NCBI RefSeq assembly: GCF_037975245.1
Contig: NC_092562.1
Coordinates: 20,471,054 to 20,535,053 of the forward strand
Direction of reading: 5' to 3'
Length of the DNA: 64,000 nucleotides
Source: Apostichopus japonicus
Lineage: Eukaryota; Echinodermata; Holothuroidea; Aspidochirotida; Stichopodidae
The stretch's first letter is position 1. Each line of letters begins with the position of its first letter. A program made the translations under genes and the position numbers. Positions 51,120 to 62,699 of this stretch are shown piece by piece. Below the pieces are notes generated by a model. That model ran no database searches and was not told the origin of the DNA. It was given only the letters and a program-made list of their open reading frames with translations.

Positions 51120-54100
51120 ATGGCCGTTGAATTAAGTCCTGAAGTGTTTGCGACTAGGGATATTTCCCAAGTGTACCATGAATGCCGACCACGATACACA
51201 CATGAAGGTTTACCGCAGAAAATATTAAAATTTCTTTCCGTGACGTTTAAGGTAATTCCTACGTTAAGCAAATATAATCAGTATTAACTATGCCTAAGTA
51301 TAACCAGGGAGCTGCTACTCTAACGTTAGAGCATCAGCTCCCTGGTATAACTATTCACCCGTGCGAACTTTGGTCAGTAGAAGTTTACAATTTTGGCCTT
51401 TATATACTTAACATACTTTATGTATCTATCTATCTTTATACATATATATATATATATATATATTTGTGTGTGCTTTACACAACACTTTTTCACTCTTTGT
51501 GATTAAGAAAAAATGTAAGCGCTATGTACGGTGTGGAAAACAAGTTTAGTATCTTCTTAGACAAGAGCAGCATACTAGTACTACTATCTGCGCCCATATA
51601 TGGCAAGACACTGTATAAAAGACACCATATAGAAAATTCTAGGTGCTTGTCATTAACAATGCTTTGATCAACTCTGCTGGTATTATTATTAAACACAGTG
51701 GAAGGTTGTTTTTCTGTTTTGTTTTTATGACGACAAATTCACTTTATTACTTGACATATCTGAAGGTCAAAATATACCCGCCGTGTATCGACGTATTATT
51801 ATGTAAGAAGAAATGTAAAAGCACCACGCTCATGGGTAACTTGCTCTTCAAGCTATAAAAATTATCCCAAATTAGCTTGTACGTCTTGATCTCAATGACA
51901 ATTAGTCTCACATTGTATGATGTGTTTCTAAATGTCTCCCTTTCTCATTCTGTGTGTGTGTGTGCATTAAGAAATACATTCCTCGATTTTGTATATTTTC
52001 CTATGTTAGTTTTCACATCACCGTACATACCATTTCTACGGTGTGTATATGCTTTTCCTCCTCGGGGAACCCCCATCCGTTTAAGCTGAGGGGGGGAGGT
52101 GTTTGCACATTTTTGTGTGCATTAATTCTTGTGCGTCTCAAATGCAAAGACCTTTCATAGTACAATATAGATTTGTCAGCTTATCTTGCCTGTAAAATTC
52201 CATTCACGTTTAACTAGCTATGGTAGACAGTTCAATGTTTTATATGCTCATGCCTTCGGAAACCACCGTCACTGTGGAAAATTTTGTTCACATGTGCCTT
52301 GACCCCAGGTGTCCTTCGACGTGTTACATTTTTGAACGAGGCCTATTCATTGTTAACTATTCAAGCAAAATATAGAAATGTATAAATGGCTGTGCTCAGC
52401 TATGTGTATAGTTCTGTGCTCCGTGAATAAGTAGTTCTTAAAAAAAAAAGTTACACGTCGAAGAACGCCTGAGGTCATGTCACCTATGAGCAAAATTTTC
52501 CAATCTTCCACAATTTTCCGCAATCTTCATGGGACGATGGTTTCCGTTCAACGCTTCGTTTCACGTTGCTAGCAGAAATGTACAGCGTTTTGTGATGGGC
52601 TGCGGTATTATCGACTGACCTTAAACGTCCTTTTTAATGTACTCAACTGTACGCACACAGACAACACATGTATGGTATTCTACTATGCTGTGCCTTCCCG
52701 TGTGTAATTTCACTGCTTCATCACTTGTTTCGCCACGTGCAAACACGCCTCTTTTTCGAAGGTGGCAGCATTACAGAACTTTTGTTCCGATCTGTTCGGG
52801 CATTAGTATATGCTCCCCACTTAGCCACTGTACATATATATAGACAACAAAGAGGTCTATGATATAGCCAGCTATGTAGCACATGTGAATTGAAATCGTT
52901 CCCTCGTATAACCTTTTGTCTTAAATGCCTTTTGTCTTAAATGCCTTGAAATATTCGTGACCCCGGACCAGTGAACAAAGAGGATCAGTTATACAATGAA
53001 AAAAAGAAGGGTGCTAAGATTATTTCACTTCCGTATAACAAGTAATGAAAAAAGGTTTTCTAAAGAGTATGAAGACTCGCGCAAAAAGAAACGTCTAATA
53101 CCGGTAATCTGACCTAGTTTCGAATGAGGTGTAACAGAAGTGTTAGACACCACCATCGAACCCAGAAAATACTCACACAGATTGCTTTAATAATTTTTTA
53201 TTCGGTAATTAGACACTAGTTTGGTAATTAGACACTTGTGTACAGTCAGTACATACAGCTGCAGTCAATACCCACAGCACAGTGTACAAACGATACAGCG
53301 ATGGACATATCAGGTCTAGATAAAAGATAACAAGGTATCACGTTTCATTACTGTCTGCATTTTGTAGCGACCAGCAGAAAACTTCACTTGCAAGCAACGG
53401 AAAGTTAACTAATTCAGAGCGCGGTTTGGGGCGAGTCTTCAATGCCTTTAATTAGTAAAAGAGAAAATATCCAATTCTGGTACTTGTATCGACATATTGC
53501 TAATTCTCATGATGCATATTGATATGTTTGGTTTTAAATTTTACTTTCAGCCCCCATATGAAAATGCAGCCGACATTGGCTGTGGTACTGGCATCTCCAC
53601 CAAAGTAATGGCTCCGCATTTCAAACATGTACTAGGACTCGACTACAGCGCAACTCAAGTTGCAGAGGCACAATCATCTATAAAGGAACCAAATCTTAGT
53701 TTCAGGTACTACTTCATTGAGTTAACTTCATTCCGCCCTTACCTGTCTCCACTGAGTTAATGCACTTTCTCATCTACCTAACCTTGTACACACAGTTTTT
53801 AGTGCTCAAGCAGTGACCCACTTCTGCAGTGCTAAAACAAACAAACAATTTACAAAAAAAAAAACACATTTTTCAGATTTTTGTGGAGAACATCTGATCC
53901 AAACAGTATAGACAAATCTTGCTCCTATTGGGAGATGTCCTTGTTCCAGAAGTTGTGTACTAGTGCCACAATGGGATCTGAAACCTTTCATAGGTAACCC
54001 CCCCCTCCCCCACCCTACAAAACTACAATGATAACATTGTTGATGTTGAAACCAGTGTCATTATTTGGTCATGTGATTCAGGAGCTACAATATAAAATCC

Positions 54101-57100
54101 TAGGAAGAAAAATGAAGCACTTGTGGCTCGATGAAAGCTATATGTAGGCTTCGATCAAGTCTCAACTTTGTGTGTGCAGAAAACGTACAATTCTCCATCC
54201 CAGATGGAACTCAAGATTTCATAGATGTTTGAGATCGAGGAAGCTGTTCATCACATTGGTCTCTATCAGTTTGGCAGCTGATCATTGCAAGGGATCGTGT
54301 CCCTTTTACTGACAGTAGCAGAGGTTTTACTGTTTGTTATTCTCACAGGGTAACACTAATAATAAAAAAACAATTATAGTCTATGTCTTTGACTCTTTGC
54401 TGTAAGCTGACCATTTCCTATTACTTGTCATAATTATTATGATAGTTATTATTATATTATAAATATTAGAATGTTTTAAATATTATTCTTATAATTATTA
54501 TTATAATTATTATTATGATTATTATTACAATTATTATTATAGTTATTATTATTATTATAATTATTATTATTATTATAACTATATTTATTGTTATATTTAT
54601 GATTATGATTATTATTTATGAAATTCTCTTTGATTTTAGTGTTGGCCAAGCGGAAAATTTGCATATGATTCCAGACAAGTCCCTCCAACTCCTCACAGTT
54701 GGAACAGCGATCCATTACTTTGACTGCAAGCTCTTTTTTAAAGAGGTCGACCGTGTTTTATTACCCGGAGGTTGCTTCGCTCAGTTTGGATATAACAGCT
54801 ACTACCACGAACCACGTAACTTGGCCTTCAACCCTGAGCATCCATTTAACCCAGAAGTGCTGAGAAAATTAAATGATGTGGTAGTAGAGGTGAGTACATC
54901 TTGATTCTCTTTGTATATCGGTGGTCATGATGTTACCCGATCAACACCCCCCCCCACCCTCCCCACTCTCGACATTCCTAAAAATTACCACAAATAAGCC
55001 TTGACCGTGGTTTTGTTTTTAACCTTGGCTTTTGTCTTGACACAACCACACAGTTAGCAAAGTCGATATCTGAGTGTTTGGTGCACCCTTTGCCAATGTT
55101 AATCCACATGCAAACCTTCTCAAGCCTCCATAAGCCTCTCCATAAGCCTCCTCAATTCTGCCCAATCCCTTCAAGCCACCCTCAATCCCTCTTCCTGTCC
55201 CCTCGAACCCCTCGAGTCATCCGAGCACCTCTAAGTCCTCCTGCCCCATTCAATCCTTCAGTAGCCCCCTTCTTTAGCCCCATTCAAACCCATGCAGGCC
55301 CCCTCAATCTATTTGGGGAAGAAACACTCTGATGTATCGATAACAACGTTGACATTTTCTTGTACCACAGGCTTTCGAGACCATCCTACAACAGGATCGA
55401 TACAAACCGGCTTTAGCTAGAGAAGATTTTGGAGTTGAACCACCGTACAAAGAGACCGAAAGGTACTAAACGTAATTTACAGAGAAAGCCATGAATGGCC
55501 AATGAATGAACTGTATACTACCACTTCTACTCATGATAATTATTAATATTAATAGACGAGGTATAAAGTCGGATCAACCCTTTCTCATTCCTGTGAATGA
55601 GGAAGATTAACGATCATAAAACTGTTTATGATCGTTGGTCTTAACTTAAGGTTTGAAGTAGCTTGTTTTTCCATATTTAAATGGAATTTCTTACAGGCCC
55701 AATAGAGGAAAATCAAACACACAGTAACACATCGAACCACTTAATTATTTTATATTTAATATTTAGGATTTATAAAGCGCAGACACATCCACTGATAATG
55801 GTGCTCAAGGCGCATCACAATATTACCCTGGTCAACGATAACCTGTCAAACATAGAGACAATCCCTCCACATGGCAGCAGCTAAACAGCACCCAGCTGAC
55901 AGTTTATCTCACAGGTCCCCATTTATACACCTGGGTGAAGAGAGGCAATGGAGATAAAGTGCCTTGCCCAATTAAGGATACAACGTAATGATCTGGCCAG
56001 GACTCTAGGCAGCATATGCCTATTAAAAGCCCCATTGACTTACCCACTAAATCATAAAAGTAATGTGGTCTCTAAGTCTAGACAGAAGTTCTCACAAGCT
56101 AAACGCTACCCATCACTGGATAGATGACAAGTTGGCCTTTCATGGCACCATCAAGTTTCCGTATCATGTGCAGGCATATTTTTTGCTATGAAAACCAAAA
56201 GGTTTCGTCACCTGTAAACAAACCTCTTTACTCAGATGTAAACAAGTTTTGTTCGCTGCCACTACGAGGCCTAAAGTGGTCTAAAATTGCCTCAATTGAC
56301 CCAATTTATGCACCACATGTACTTTCCATTCATGCTCTTAAACATGCAAGCCACAAAAAAAAAAACAGATCCTGATGGATAACGTAGAAAACATGATCAT
56401 GTTCTCGTGCTGCTTTTGGCACTTTGGCTGAAGGAGAAACACTCAGGTGGATTGATATAGAATCTAATAGGAGTATGCCTCCTTCAACTTTTCAACAAGC
56501 AAAACCTTAGATCACAAGTCCACTGCCTTAACCACTTGACCACTTATTTTGTAATGGTTCGATCATGACCGTCATAATAACCATGTATTTATTGGAAAGA
56601 TGAACTTACCTGTAGGACTAGAGAGAATTTAAAAATGTTTTGGCATATTTCGAGTTCTGATTTACATTCTCAATGAAGGGTAATATGCCTTATACGCATT
56701 TTGTGGTTACCATATCATTTCATTTAAATGTGGTGGAATGTGTTTGTACATGCTTCGTCTAGGATTTCCGTTTTAAATATAATTCAAAGAATCAATGTAT
56801 GTTTAGTTCAGTCATTGCAAAACAGACGAAACTACCAAACCCTTGAATTAAGGGTAGAAATAAATTAGGAATAAAGCCTTTTTGTTTTCTTATTTCTTTC
56901 AGTACTTCCAGACACGAGATGGAGATGTCGTATCCGTCAAATATAATATCTGTAGTTGGTTACTTGAAAAGTCTCGGTCTTTGGCAGAATTACTGTAAAG
57001 AAAACAACGTTGAATCTGAGAAACTTGCCCAACAGTTCATAGAAAAGTACGTAAAGGCGCAGTTGATGAGAGGTGGGGGGGGGATGGAGGGGGGGTAAGA

Positions 57101-57674
57101 TGAGGTACAAAGAAATTAACGAAGAATGTTACATGACACATGTTTACAGGTAGGTTGTGTTGTGTTTGGATATGGTTAGGTTGGGATAGGTCATGATATT
57201 TCATTTGATCATTTCCTTGAAGAAAGATAATCCTGTGGTACACCTGCCACCAGGTTCCTCTCTCCGTTCCACACACTGCGATATGTACAAGCTTGTTTTT
57301 TAATATTGAGGCAGCACCCTGGTCGAGTATTGTTGATTCAGTGCTTTGGGTCTTCCCTTTAAACCGCCCTCCCCCACACACCCGCCTTCCCGCAGCATAT
57401 CCCAAGGTGTACTCTGGTAGGTTTTGGGGCCCATTCAGGGGGTGGGGGGGTCAAAGGGCAAGGAACCTGCTTATGGATAACTACAAGAATATTTTTTTCA
57501 CTACTGTGTATAGTTGTAAAGAAAATATTTCGTTTTGGAGCCGTCATCATTCTTACTTATTTTTTCCTCAGACTTCGGAACATTATGAAGGAAGTCACTG
57601 ATAAACCAGATGAGTACCCCTTGGAGTTATGTACGGCCATGTACGTTATACTCTCACGAAAGCCATTGGCTTAA
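51120..57674 (+). CDS. class I SAM-dependent methyltransferase (DDB_G0268948-like), six exons
   Basis: Coding exons are 51120-51251, 53551-53705, 54640-54889, 55371-55462, 56903-57046 and 57572-57674. All phases agree, giving about 291 aa. The fold is a Methyltransf_11-type Rossmann methyltransferase. Motif I (ADIGCGTG, residues 51-58) binds SAM. VLGLDYS (71-77) is motif II. LQLLTVGTAIHYFD (111-124) is the motif IV region with the acidic/aromatic HYFD found in this family. DRVLLPGGCFA follows as motif VI. The N-terminal FATRDISQVYHECRPRYTHE resembles the SxxYxxYRPxYP start common to these enzymes. The substrate is unknown. Intron 1 (2.3 kb) contains a TTAA-type MITE and intron 2 a TTA-rich microsatellite. 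Confidence 0.93.
51436..51462. repeat. short (TA)n run in intron 1
   Basis: A short TA dinucleotide run is followed by a brief TG run, within the first intron of the methyltransferase gene. Confidence 0.9.
53064..53447 (+). mobile_element. TTAA-type MITE, copy 3
   Basis: The element lies in intron 1 of the methyltransferase gene, about 100 bp before exon 2. It ends GCGAGTCTTCAATGCCT followed by TTAA (53448-53451). On the left TTAA has changed to CTAA before AGAGTATGAAGACTCGCGC. The copy carries an internal short duplication of GGTAATTAGACACT. Otherwise it matches the copies at 15509 and 36481. Confidence 0.85.
54420..54620. repeat. (TTA/ATT)n imperfect microsatellite in intron 2
   Basis: About 200 bp consists almost entirely of ATT, TTA and GATTATT units just before exon 3. 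It generates artificial Ile-rich and Asn-rich frames. Confidence 0.9.
55748..56030 (-). repeat. tRNA-derived SINE body, inverted relative to 45344
   Basis: Reverse-complemented, the segment shares ATTACGTTGT, GGGCAAGGCACTTTA, GCCTCTCTTCACCCAGG, GGAGGGATTGTCTCT and GACAGGTTATCGTTGACCAG with the SINE at 45344. It lies in intron 4 of the methyltransferase gene. Its tRNA-like head is eroded. Confidence 0.8.
56500..56545 (-). repeat. tRNA-like SINE head fragment
   Basis: On the minus strand it reads GTGGTCAAGTGGTTAAGGCA then GTGGACTTGTGATCTAAGG, like the 5' half of a tRNA (A box and anticodon arm). It may be a separate insertion or the displaced head of the SINE at 55748. Confidence 0.5.
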
Positions 57675-57793
57675 TGTAATAGTTTCCAACGTATTACACT
57701 TTCAAACGGAAAGGCTTAAACCAACATAATGGGTTTGACCCCTCATTCATTCATATCTCTTGTTTTTATGCAGAAAACTTACTGACTAATCAA

Positions 57794-58682
57794 TAGGGCT
57801 GAGTCCGGTTTCTGGGGTACCCGACCGAACCTTCGGATACCCAAATCAAAAACGCACAAAACGGGTACATGTTTTCTGGGCAAAAGATCGCATAACTGCT
57901 ACGAGAGTGCTTTCATGATTTCAGTAATTCCGTAGATCTACATGTTTTAATTAAGACAAGCGAATGCGGAAGATTAATTTCATGAAATAACTTTCTTCTA
58001 GTGTAGATGGTTGTTTTTATTACTTACAATTTCAAGTTTTAGCCATCTTGTGTGTGGATAAAATCACTCACCACCAAAAACGAAAATTTTATACCTGGGA
58101 AATCTACTCAAAATTGTAATCTTCAATCCATCGCAACAGCGTACGTAAAATAGTACATTCCCTCTTCAAAAATTAGCATGTACCTTCCAAAAATTTGCTT
58201 ATTTCTAAACGTTTTTTTTTTCTCAAAACGCGATCGTTTGGCAATGAATCGCTACATCGCTTAAATTCAAGTTCAGGGTTGAAATTTATTTACGGGGAAT
58301 CCCGTTGCAACTTTTGACATGCGGGATTTGAAATCAAATTGTGGGAATCCGGAATCGCGCAATCCGGCGGTTAATGCGGACCATGGATCGTTGTAAAAGA
58401 AACAGGCGGAAATATTTTTTGCAATGTTTTTCTTTATTTCATGTGCATTTGCATTATGAGTTATTATACATCATAACGACAGGAGTATCGATTGAAAACG
58501 TTTATTTCAGAGGTTTAATGTAAGGTGGCATAGTGATCTGCCATTGATGTATATTGTGTTTGGCTAGTTCCGCGATTTTTTTTGTTTTTCAATATCCGGT
58601 CTGGAGTTCCGGGTACCCGTTATCTGATCGGGTTATGATGACGGTTACCCGGTTCCGATTTTTAGCTACCCGACTCAGGCAA
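57794..58682. mobile_element. possible old DNA element with GGGTACCCG-rich ends
   Basis: The left side (GGCTGAGTCCGGTTTC, GGGGTACCCGACC) and the right side read in reverse (GCCTGAGTCGGGTAGC, ATCGGAACCGGGTAACC) look like diverged inverted ends. No target duplication was found and no coding is present. It lies about 120 bp downstream of the methyltransferase stop. Confidence 0.4.
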
Positions 58683-59561
58683 TTTATTTTAAACTATATG
58701 GGTTTATAAATTACATTCATTTTTTTTTAAATCTACAAGAAAATGCTGCCCAATGATATTCAATATAAAATATTCCTAACATTTTCTCTCAGTGATGATT
58801 TCAACATTTTTCTGCAAAAATGATACCCCAAGAAAAGAGGATCAATTTATGAATTGTCTTCAAGTTTTACAATTTGCAGCAAAAGGATCAAATGTATCAC
58901 TTAAAATAATGAATCTCTTCAATTCAATATTCTGTAAAAAAGATAATGAATTACGCTCACACCAGAATGCCATCATGTTAAAGAATATGCACCAAAATTA
59001 TGAATAACTAATAATTCTCATGAAATCAACATTTTACAACGAAACGATTAATTACGATCGCCTAGGAACGAAAATTATGATTTGCAGCAAAAGGTCTTAA
59101 CATTTTGACGCCACCTTAATGTTTTACATAAATTAAACACAAACCGCTATCATCTAACAGATTTTCTGGCCTTTCTTTCTCTCCAATCATATCTCTCCGA
59201 TTTACGATCTGTCCACTTTGTCAAAACACGGCCCATTTAAACCACATTCTGTGAGTTGGTGGGCTTTTTGTCCGAGTAATCATTTTTGGCACATTTATTT
59301 TTGTAAGCTTGAATTAACAATAAAATGTATTCGTAAATCGGTCCGATGTTTCATTAACAGTATTCTAAAACTGCTGGTGTGCCTTTTAATAAGATGAATC
59401 TCTATGTTTAGTAATAATTTAATTATTAATAATTAGTAATGATTCAATACAAAAAAAACTTATTTGGTATGGGCTCCAATTTCTTGTTTCATCATCATAT
59501 TTCATTTACCAAATGAAAGCATATATATTAACAAAAAAAATGGTTTAATAAATGGATTAAT

Positions 59562-59712
59562 AAATGGATACTTCCTTTTTTGTATTTCGTACTGTTCTGT
59601 CTCATTTTTCCATCTCTTACGTGCCCAGGTAGCACCCACCTCCGTTGCCAGTCAGGTGGGTGGGGCGGGGGGTGTGCAGGGAGATGATAAGACCACTTCA
59701 CCCTATCGCAAA
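59562..59712 (+). repeat. direct repeat, copy 1
   Basis: This roughly 150-bp segment (AAATGGATACTTCCTT, TACGTGCCCAGGTAGCACCC, CAGTCAGGTGGGTGGGG, CACCCTATCGCAAA) recurs almost unchanged at 61913-62063 in the same orientation. Confidence 0.9.
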
Positions 59713-60145
59713 AATTACAACCTAATTTATTATATTCTATATATATATGTCACAGAATCTACCAGTCGACGTCTGGGAGCACTCCTGAGGTCGTTGAATC
59801 GGACCCACATGTAGGGCCCCTCCCCAAGGTACACAGCCTGCCTATTCAGTCGGTATCTCTTTAGAAACCCATCACCATTTGAAAACCTTTGCACGCCAAC
59901 ATTATAATAATCCTACTTAAAGAGTTGTCTATGATGTTTCACTATATATGACGCTGAGCATGCAACCACGTACTTTCCATAGAATATTTTGTGGCTTATT
60001 TTACCTTTTTTTCACAAGGCAACAAAACTCCTGGTTGACACATCCTCCGAGCTCAACCTTTTCGGTCGGCCAGGGTCTCAATCTACGGCGAACTCGCAGA
60101 TAGTTCACTGAGATTTCGATGTTTGAAATATCCCGGAAGCTCAAC

Positions 60146-60765
60146 CAAGGGCGGCGGAAGCACTTTAAATCTGGGGGGGCACCGAAATCAAAGGGCACTT
60201 TGCAGAAATTCGATTGGACTGATGCAGCCTTATATTTAGTACCCTTTATAACTCTTATTGTACTAACTTATTTGCGTATACACATCACTCCATCAACGTC
60301 CTGCACCCCCCCCCCCCCCCCTCAAGGAAAATATGCATACTAGCACTGCAATATCCAATGTGCAAATTGGGAAGCAAGGAACAAGTTTTCTTTTGAGACA
60401 AAATGAGGTGAAAACATGCTAGTTGCTAATGTAGGAATCTTCCGAATTAGAGTTTATTTCTTGTTAATATCCTAATAATTTTTTTCCATTCACAGAAATT
60501 CATTAAAAGTCAGGGGCGTATAGCCAGGATTTGCAAAGTTGTATGCACGACTATCTGAGCGGAGCGCCACCTTCGGTTGGCGCGGAGCGTACAAGAAAAT
60601 TTTTGGTTTTACAAACCCCTCAGATGGCCGGAAACGGCCCTTCCCGAGTGTTCATTCTGGTTCCCTGGCCTCAATTTTTATGTAGAAAAAGGGCACATTT
60701 TTAACCTGAGGAAAAGTGGGGGGGGGGCACGTGCCCCCTGTGCCCCCCCGGTTCCGCCGCCCTTG
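60146..60765 (+). mobile_element. composite hAT MITE, copy 1 (perfect TSD)
   Basis: The ends CAAGGGCGGCGGAAGC and GGTTCCGCCGCCCTTG are inverted. Identical 8-mers AGCTCAAC flank it (60138-60145 and 60766-60773). Inside, at about 60512, a second hAT-like end CAGGGGCGTATAGCCAGGAT begins and runs to the same right terminus, so the 620-bp unit looks like two related MITEs merged. The interior shares GCGGAGCGCCACC and GGTTGGCGCGGAGCGTAC with the elements at 7933 and 29841. Confidence 0.92.
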
Positions 60766-61061
60766 AGCTCAACCCATGTAGCTTGAAATCCACGATTCGA
60801 CGATTATAGTTTGTGAATATGTATCTATGGATTATATCATTCATATATAAATTACCAATCAGCTAAAGCTGACGTCATCAGCAAATGTTGGAAGAATATC
60901 CAAGGAAAGAGCTTACACTTTGTGAAATGTTTTGTAGTTGAAAATGATTAGTTAAGCCCTTACACTTTTTTTAACTACGTTTTTGTGACATCGTTGTAAA
61001 TCAATCTCACTAACACCTTTTGTGATCTAGGCCTACCTTTAACAATATATTGTTGAAGATA

Positions 61062-61725
61062 CAAGGGCGGCGGAACCGGGGGGGGCACAGGGGGCACGTG
61101 CCCCCCCCCCCCCACTTTTCCTCAGGTTAAAAATGTGCCCTTTTTCTACATAAAAATTGAGGTGTCTCAAGTTAGCAAGAGGCCAGGGAACCAGAATGAA
61201 CACTCGGGAAGGGCCGTTTCCGGCCATCTGAGGGGTTTGTAAAACCAGAATTTTTCTTGTACGCTCCGCGCCAAACCGATGGTGGCGCTCCGCTCAGATA
61301 GTCGTGCATACAACTTTGCAAATCCTGGCTACGCCCCTGACTTCTAATAAATTTCTGTGGGTCAAACTCAAAGCTATTTCGAATTGAAAAATTTGTTAAG
61401 ATATTAACAAGAAATAACTCTAATTCGAAGAATCCTACATTAGCAACTAGCATGATTTCACCTCATTTTGTCTCAAAAGAAAACTTGTTCCTTGTTTCCC
61501 AATTTGCACATTGGATATTGCAGTGCTAGTATGCATATTTTCCTTGAGGGGGGGGGGGGGTGAGGGGCGTTGATGGAGTGATGTGTATACGCAAATAAGA
61601 TAATACAATAAGAGTTATAAAGGGTACTAAATGTAAGGCTGCATCAGTCCAATCGAATTTCTGCAAAGTGCCCTTTGATGTCGGTGCCCCCCCCCCCCAG
61701 ATTGAAAGTGCTTCCGCCGCCCTTG
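61062..61725 (-). mobile_element. composite hAT MITE, copy 2, inverted
   Basis: This is the same composite unit as 60146-60765 in the opposite orientation (664 bp; CAAGGGCGGCGGAACC to GCTTCCGCCGCCCTTG). The left flank TGAAGATA (61054-61061) and AGAAGATA (61728-61735) match at 7 of 8 with two extra bases at the right junction. The internal end reads TCCTGGCTACGCCCCTG at about 61323-61339. Confidence 0.88.
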
Positions 61726-61882
61726 TCAGAAGATAGCCCATGATCACGGAAATATTAATACACTGGATTGTGTCCTTATCTGGATTGTGTCTTTGTCTGT
61801 GTTATTCGTTAACAAATTACGATGGGGACTCGAACGTCTGAAGAAAAGTATAGGTTAGGGGGTGGTAGGGGAACGCGGTGAA

Positions 61883-61910
61883 GGACGAAACTGGTCGTGA
61901 AGTGGAATTT
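61883..61910 (+). repeat. partial hammerhead-tail repeat
   Basis: GGACGAAACTGGTCGTGAAG followed by TGGAATTTT matches the 3' half of the motif at 62360-62401. The CTGATGA half is missing. Confidence 0.6.
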
Positions 61911-61912
61911 TT

Positions 61913-62063
61913 AAATGGATACTTCCTTCTTTGTATTTTGTACTGTTCTGTCTAATTTTTCCATCTCTTACGTGCCCAGGTAGCACCCACCTCCGTTGCC
62001 AGTCAGGTGGGTGGGGGCGGGGGTGTGCAGGGAGATAATAAGACCCTTTCACCCTATCGCAAA
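61913..62063 (+). repeat. direct repeat, copy 2
   Basis: This is the partner of 59562-59712, with very few differences. It is bounded on both sides by fragments of the GGTCGTGAAGTGGAATTTT repeat. Confidence 0.9.
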
Positions 62064-62066
62064 CAA

Positions 62067-62153
62067 AACCGGTCGTGAAGTGGAATTTTTCTGGTGTGTT
62101 ATTCTTTATTGATTTACTGTATATCTGTCATACCACTTGCTACACATTCAATT
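62067..62153 (+). repeat. hammerhead-tail repeat unit, copy 1
   Basis: The segment AACCGGTCGTGAAGTGGAAT, then CTGGTGTGTTATTCTT and CACTTGCTACACATTCAA, recurs at 62387-62473 in direct orientation, 320 bp away. Confidence 0.9.
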
Positions 62154-62282
62154 CTTATTTACGCATTGGCTTGCACCTATAAAGAATGGTTATTCTGTGT
62201 AAACTTGTCAGATTCAAAGCACCAGGGGTGCACTCTGTACAATCTTAACACTTTGGGTTGTACGCCCTCAATAACAGCCCTT

Positions 62283-62401
62283 AACACACCAGTAGAATCA
62301 CTGTGGTCGAGAGGTACGGACTTCGGTTCGTGACACAAGATCCGGGGTTCGATTCCTACCTTCGCCCGATGAGTTCCAAAAGGACGAAACCGGTCGTGAA
62401 G
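62283..62401 (+). ncRNA. tRNA-like head fused to a hammerhead-ribozyme-like motif
   Basis: An A-box-like TGTGGTCGAGAGG (about 62302-62314) and a perfect B box GGTTCGATTCC (62346-62356) are followed at once by a type I hammerhead layout. Helix I 5' strand is 62360-62365. The first core is CCGATGA (62366-62372; consensus CTGANGA). Helix II is GTTCC-AAAA-GGAC with one bulged base. GAAA (62386-62389) and a palindromic ACCGGT helix III follow. The cleavage triplet is GTC (62393-62395). Helix I 3' strand GTGAAG pairs at six positions including one wobble. Similar minimal hammerheads are known in Penelope-like elements and retrozymes. The second core base is C instead of the consensus T, so activity is doubtful. 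Confidence 0.65.
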
Positions 62402-62468
62402 TGGAATTTTCTGGTGTGTTATTCTTGATTGATTTACTATATATCTGTGATACCACTTGCTACACATT

Positions 62469-62473
<5 letters not shown>
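62387..62473 (+). repeat. hammerhead-tail repeat unit, copy 2
   Basis: This is the direct repeat of 62067-62153. It runs into the (TA)n tract at its right end. Confidence 0.9.
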
Positions 62474-62540
<67 letters not shown>

Positions 62541-62560
62541 GTGTGTGTGTGTGTGTGTGT
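62470..62560. repeat. (TA)n(TG)n compound microsatellite
   Basis: A long TA run passes into a short TG run. It directly follows the hammerhead-tail unit. Confidence 0.95.
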
Positions 62561-62699
62561 AAACTGTTCATTATTGGCATATTCGATTGCTCATACATGG
62601 ATCATAAGAGGTGTCTTGGATGTCAACTAAGTATTGTCAAAGGTTCGGCGATAGACCTTGACTGCTGTTCTACACAAACTCAAGCCTATTGTTAAACCT

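Noticed and set aside
54476-54715. Asn-rich minus-strand frame and Ile-rich plus-strand start
   Set aside because: They come from the TTA-rich intron tract; only the part from 54640 onward is real methyltransferase exon.
62290-62360. Functional tRNA gene
   Set aside because: A and B boxes are present but the acceptor stem does not close and the unit continues into repeat sequence, so it is a tRNA-derived repeat head.
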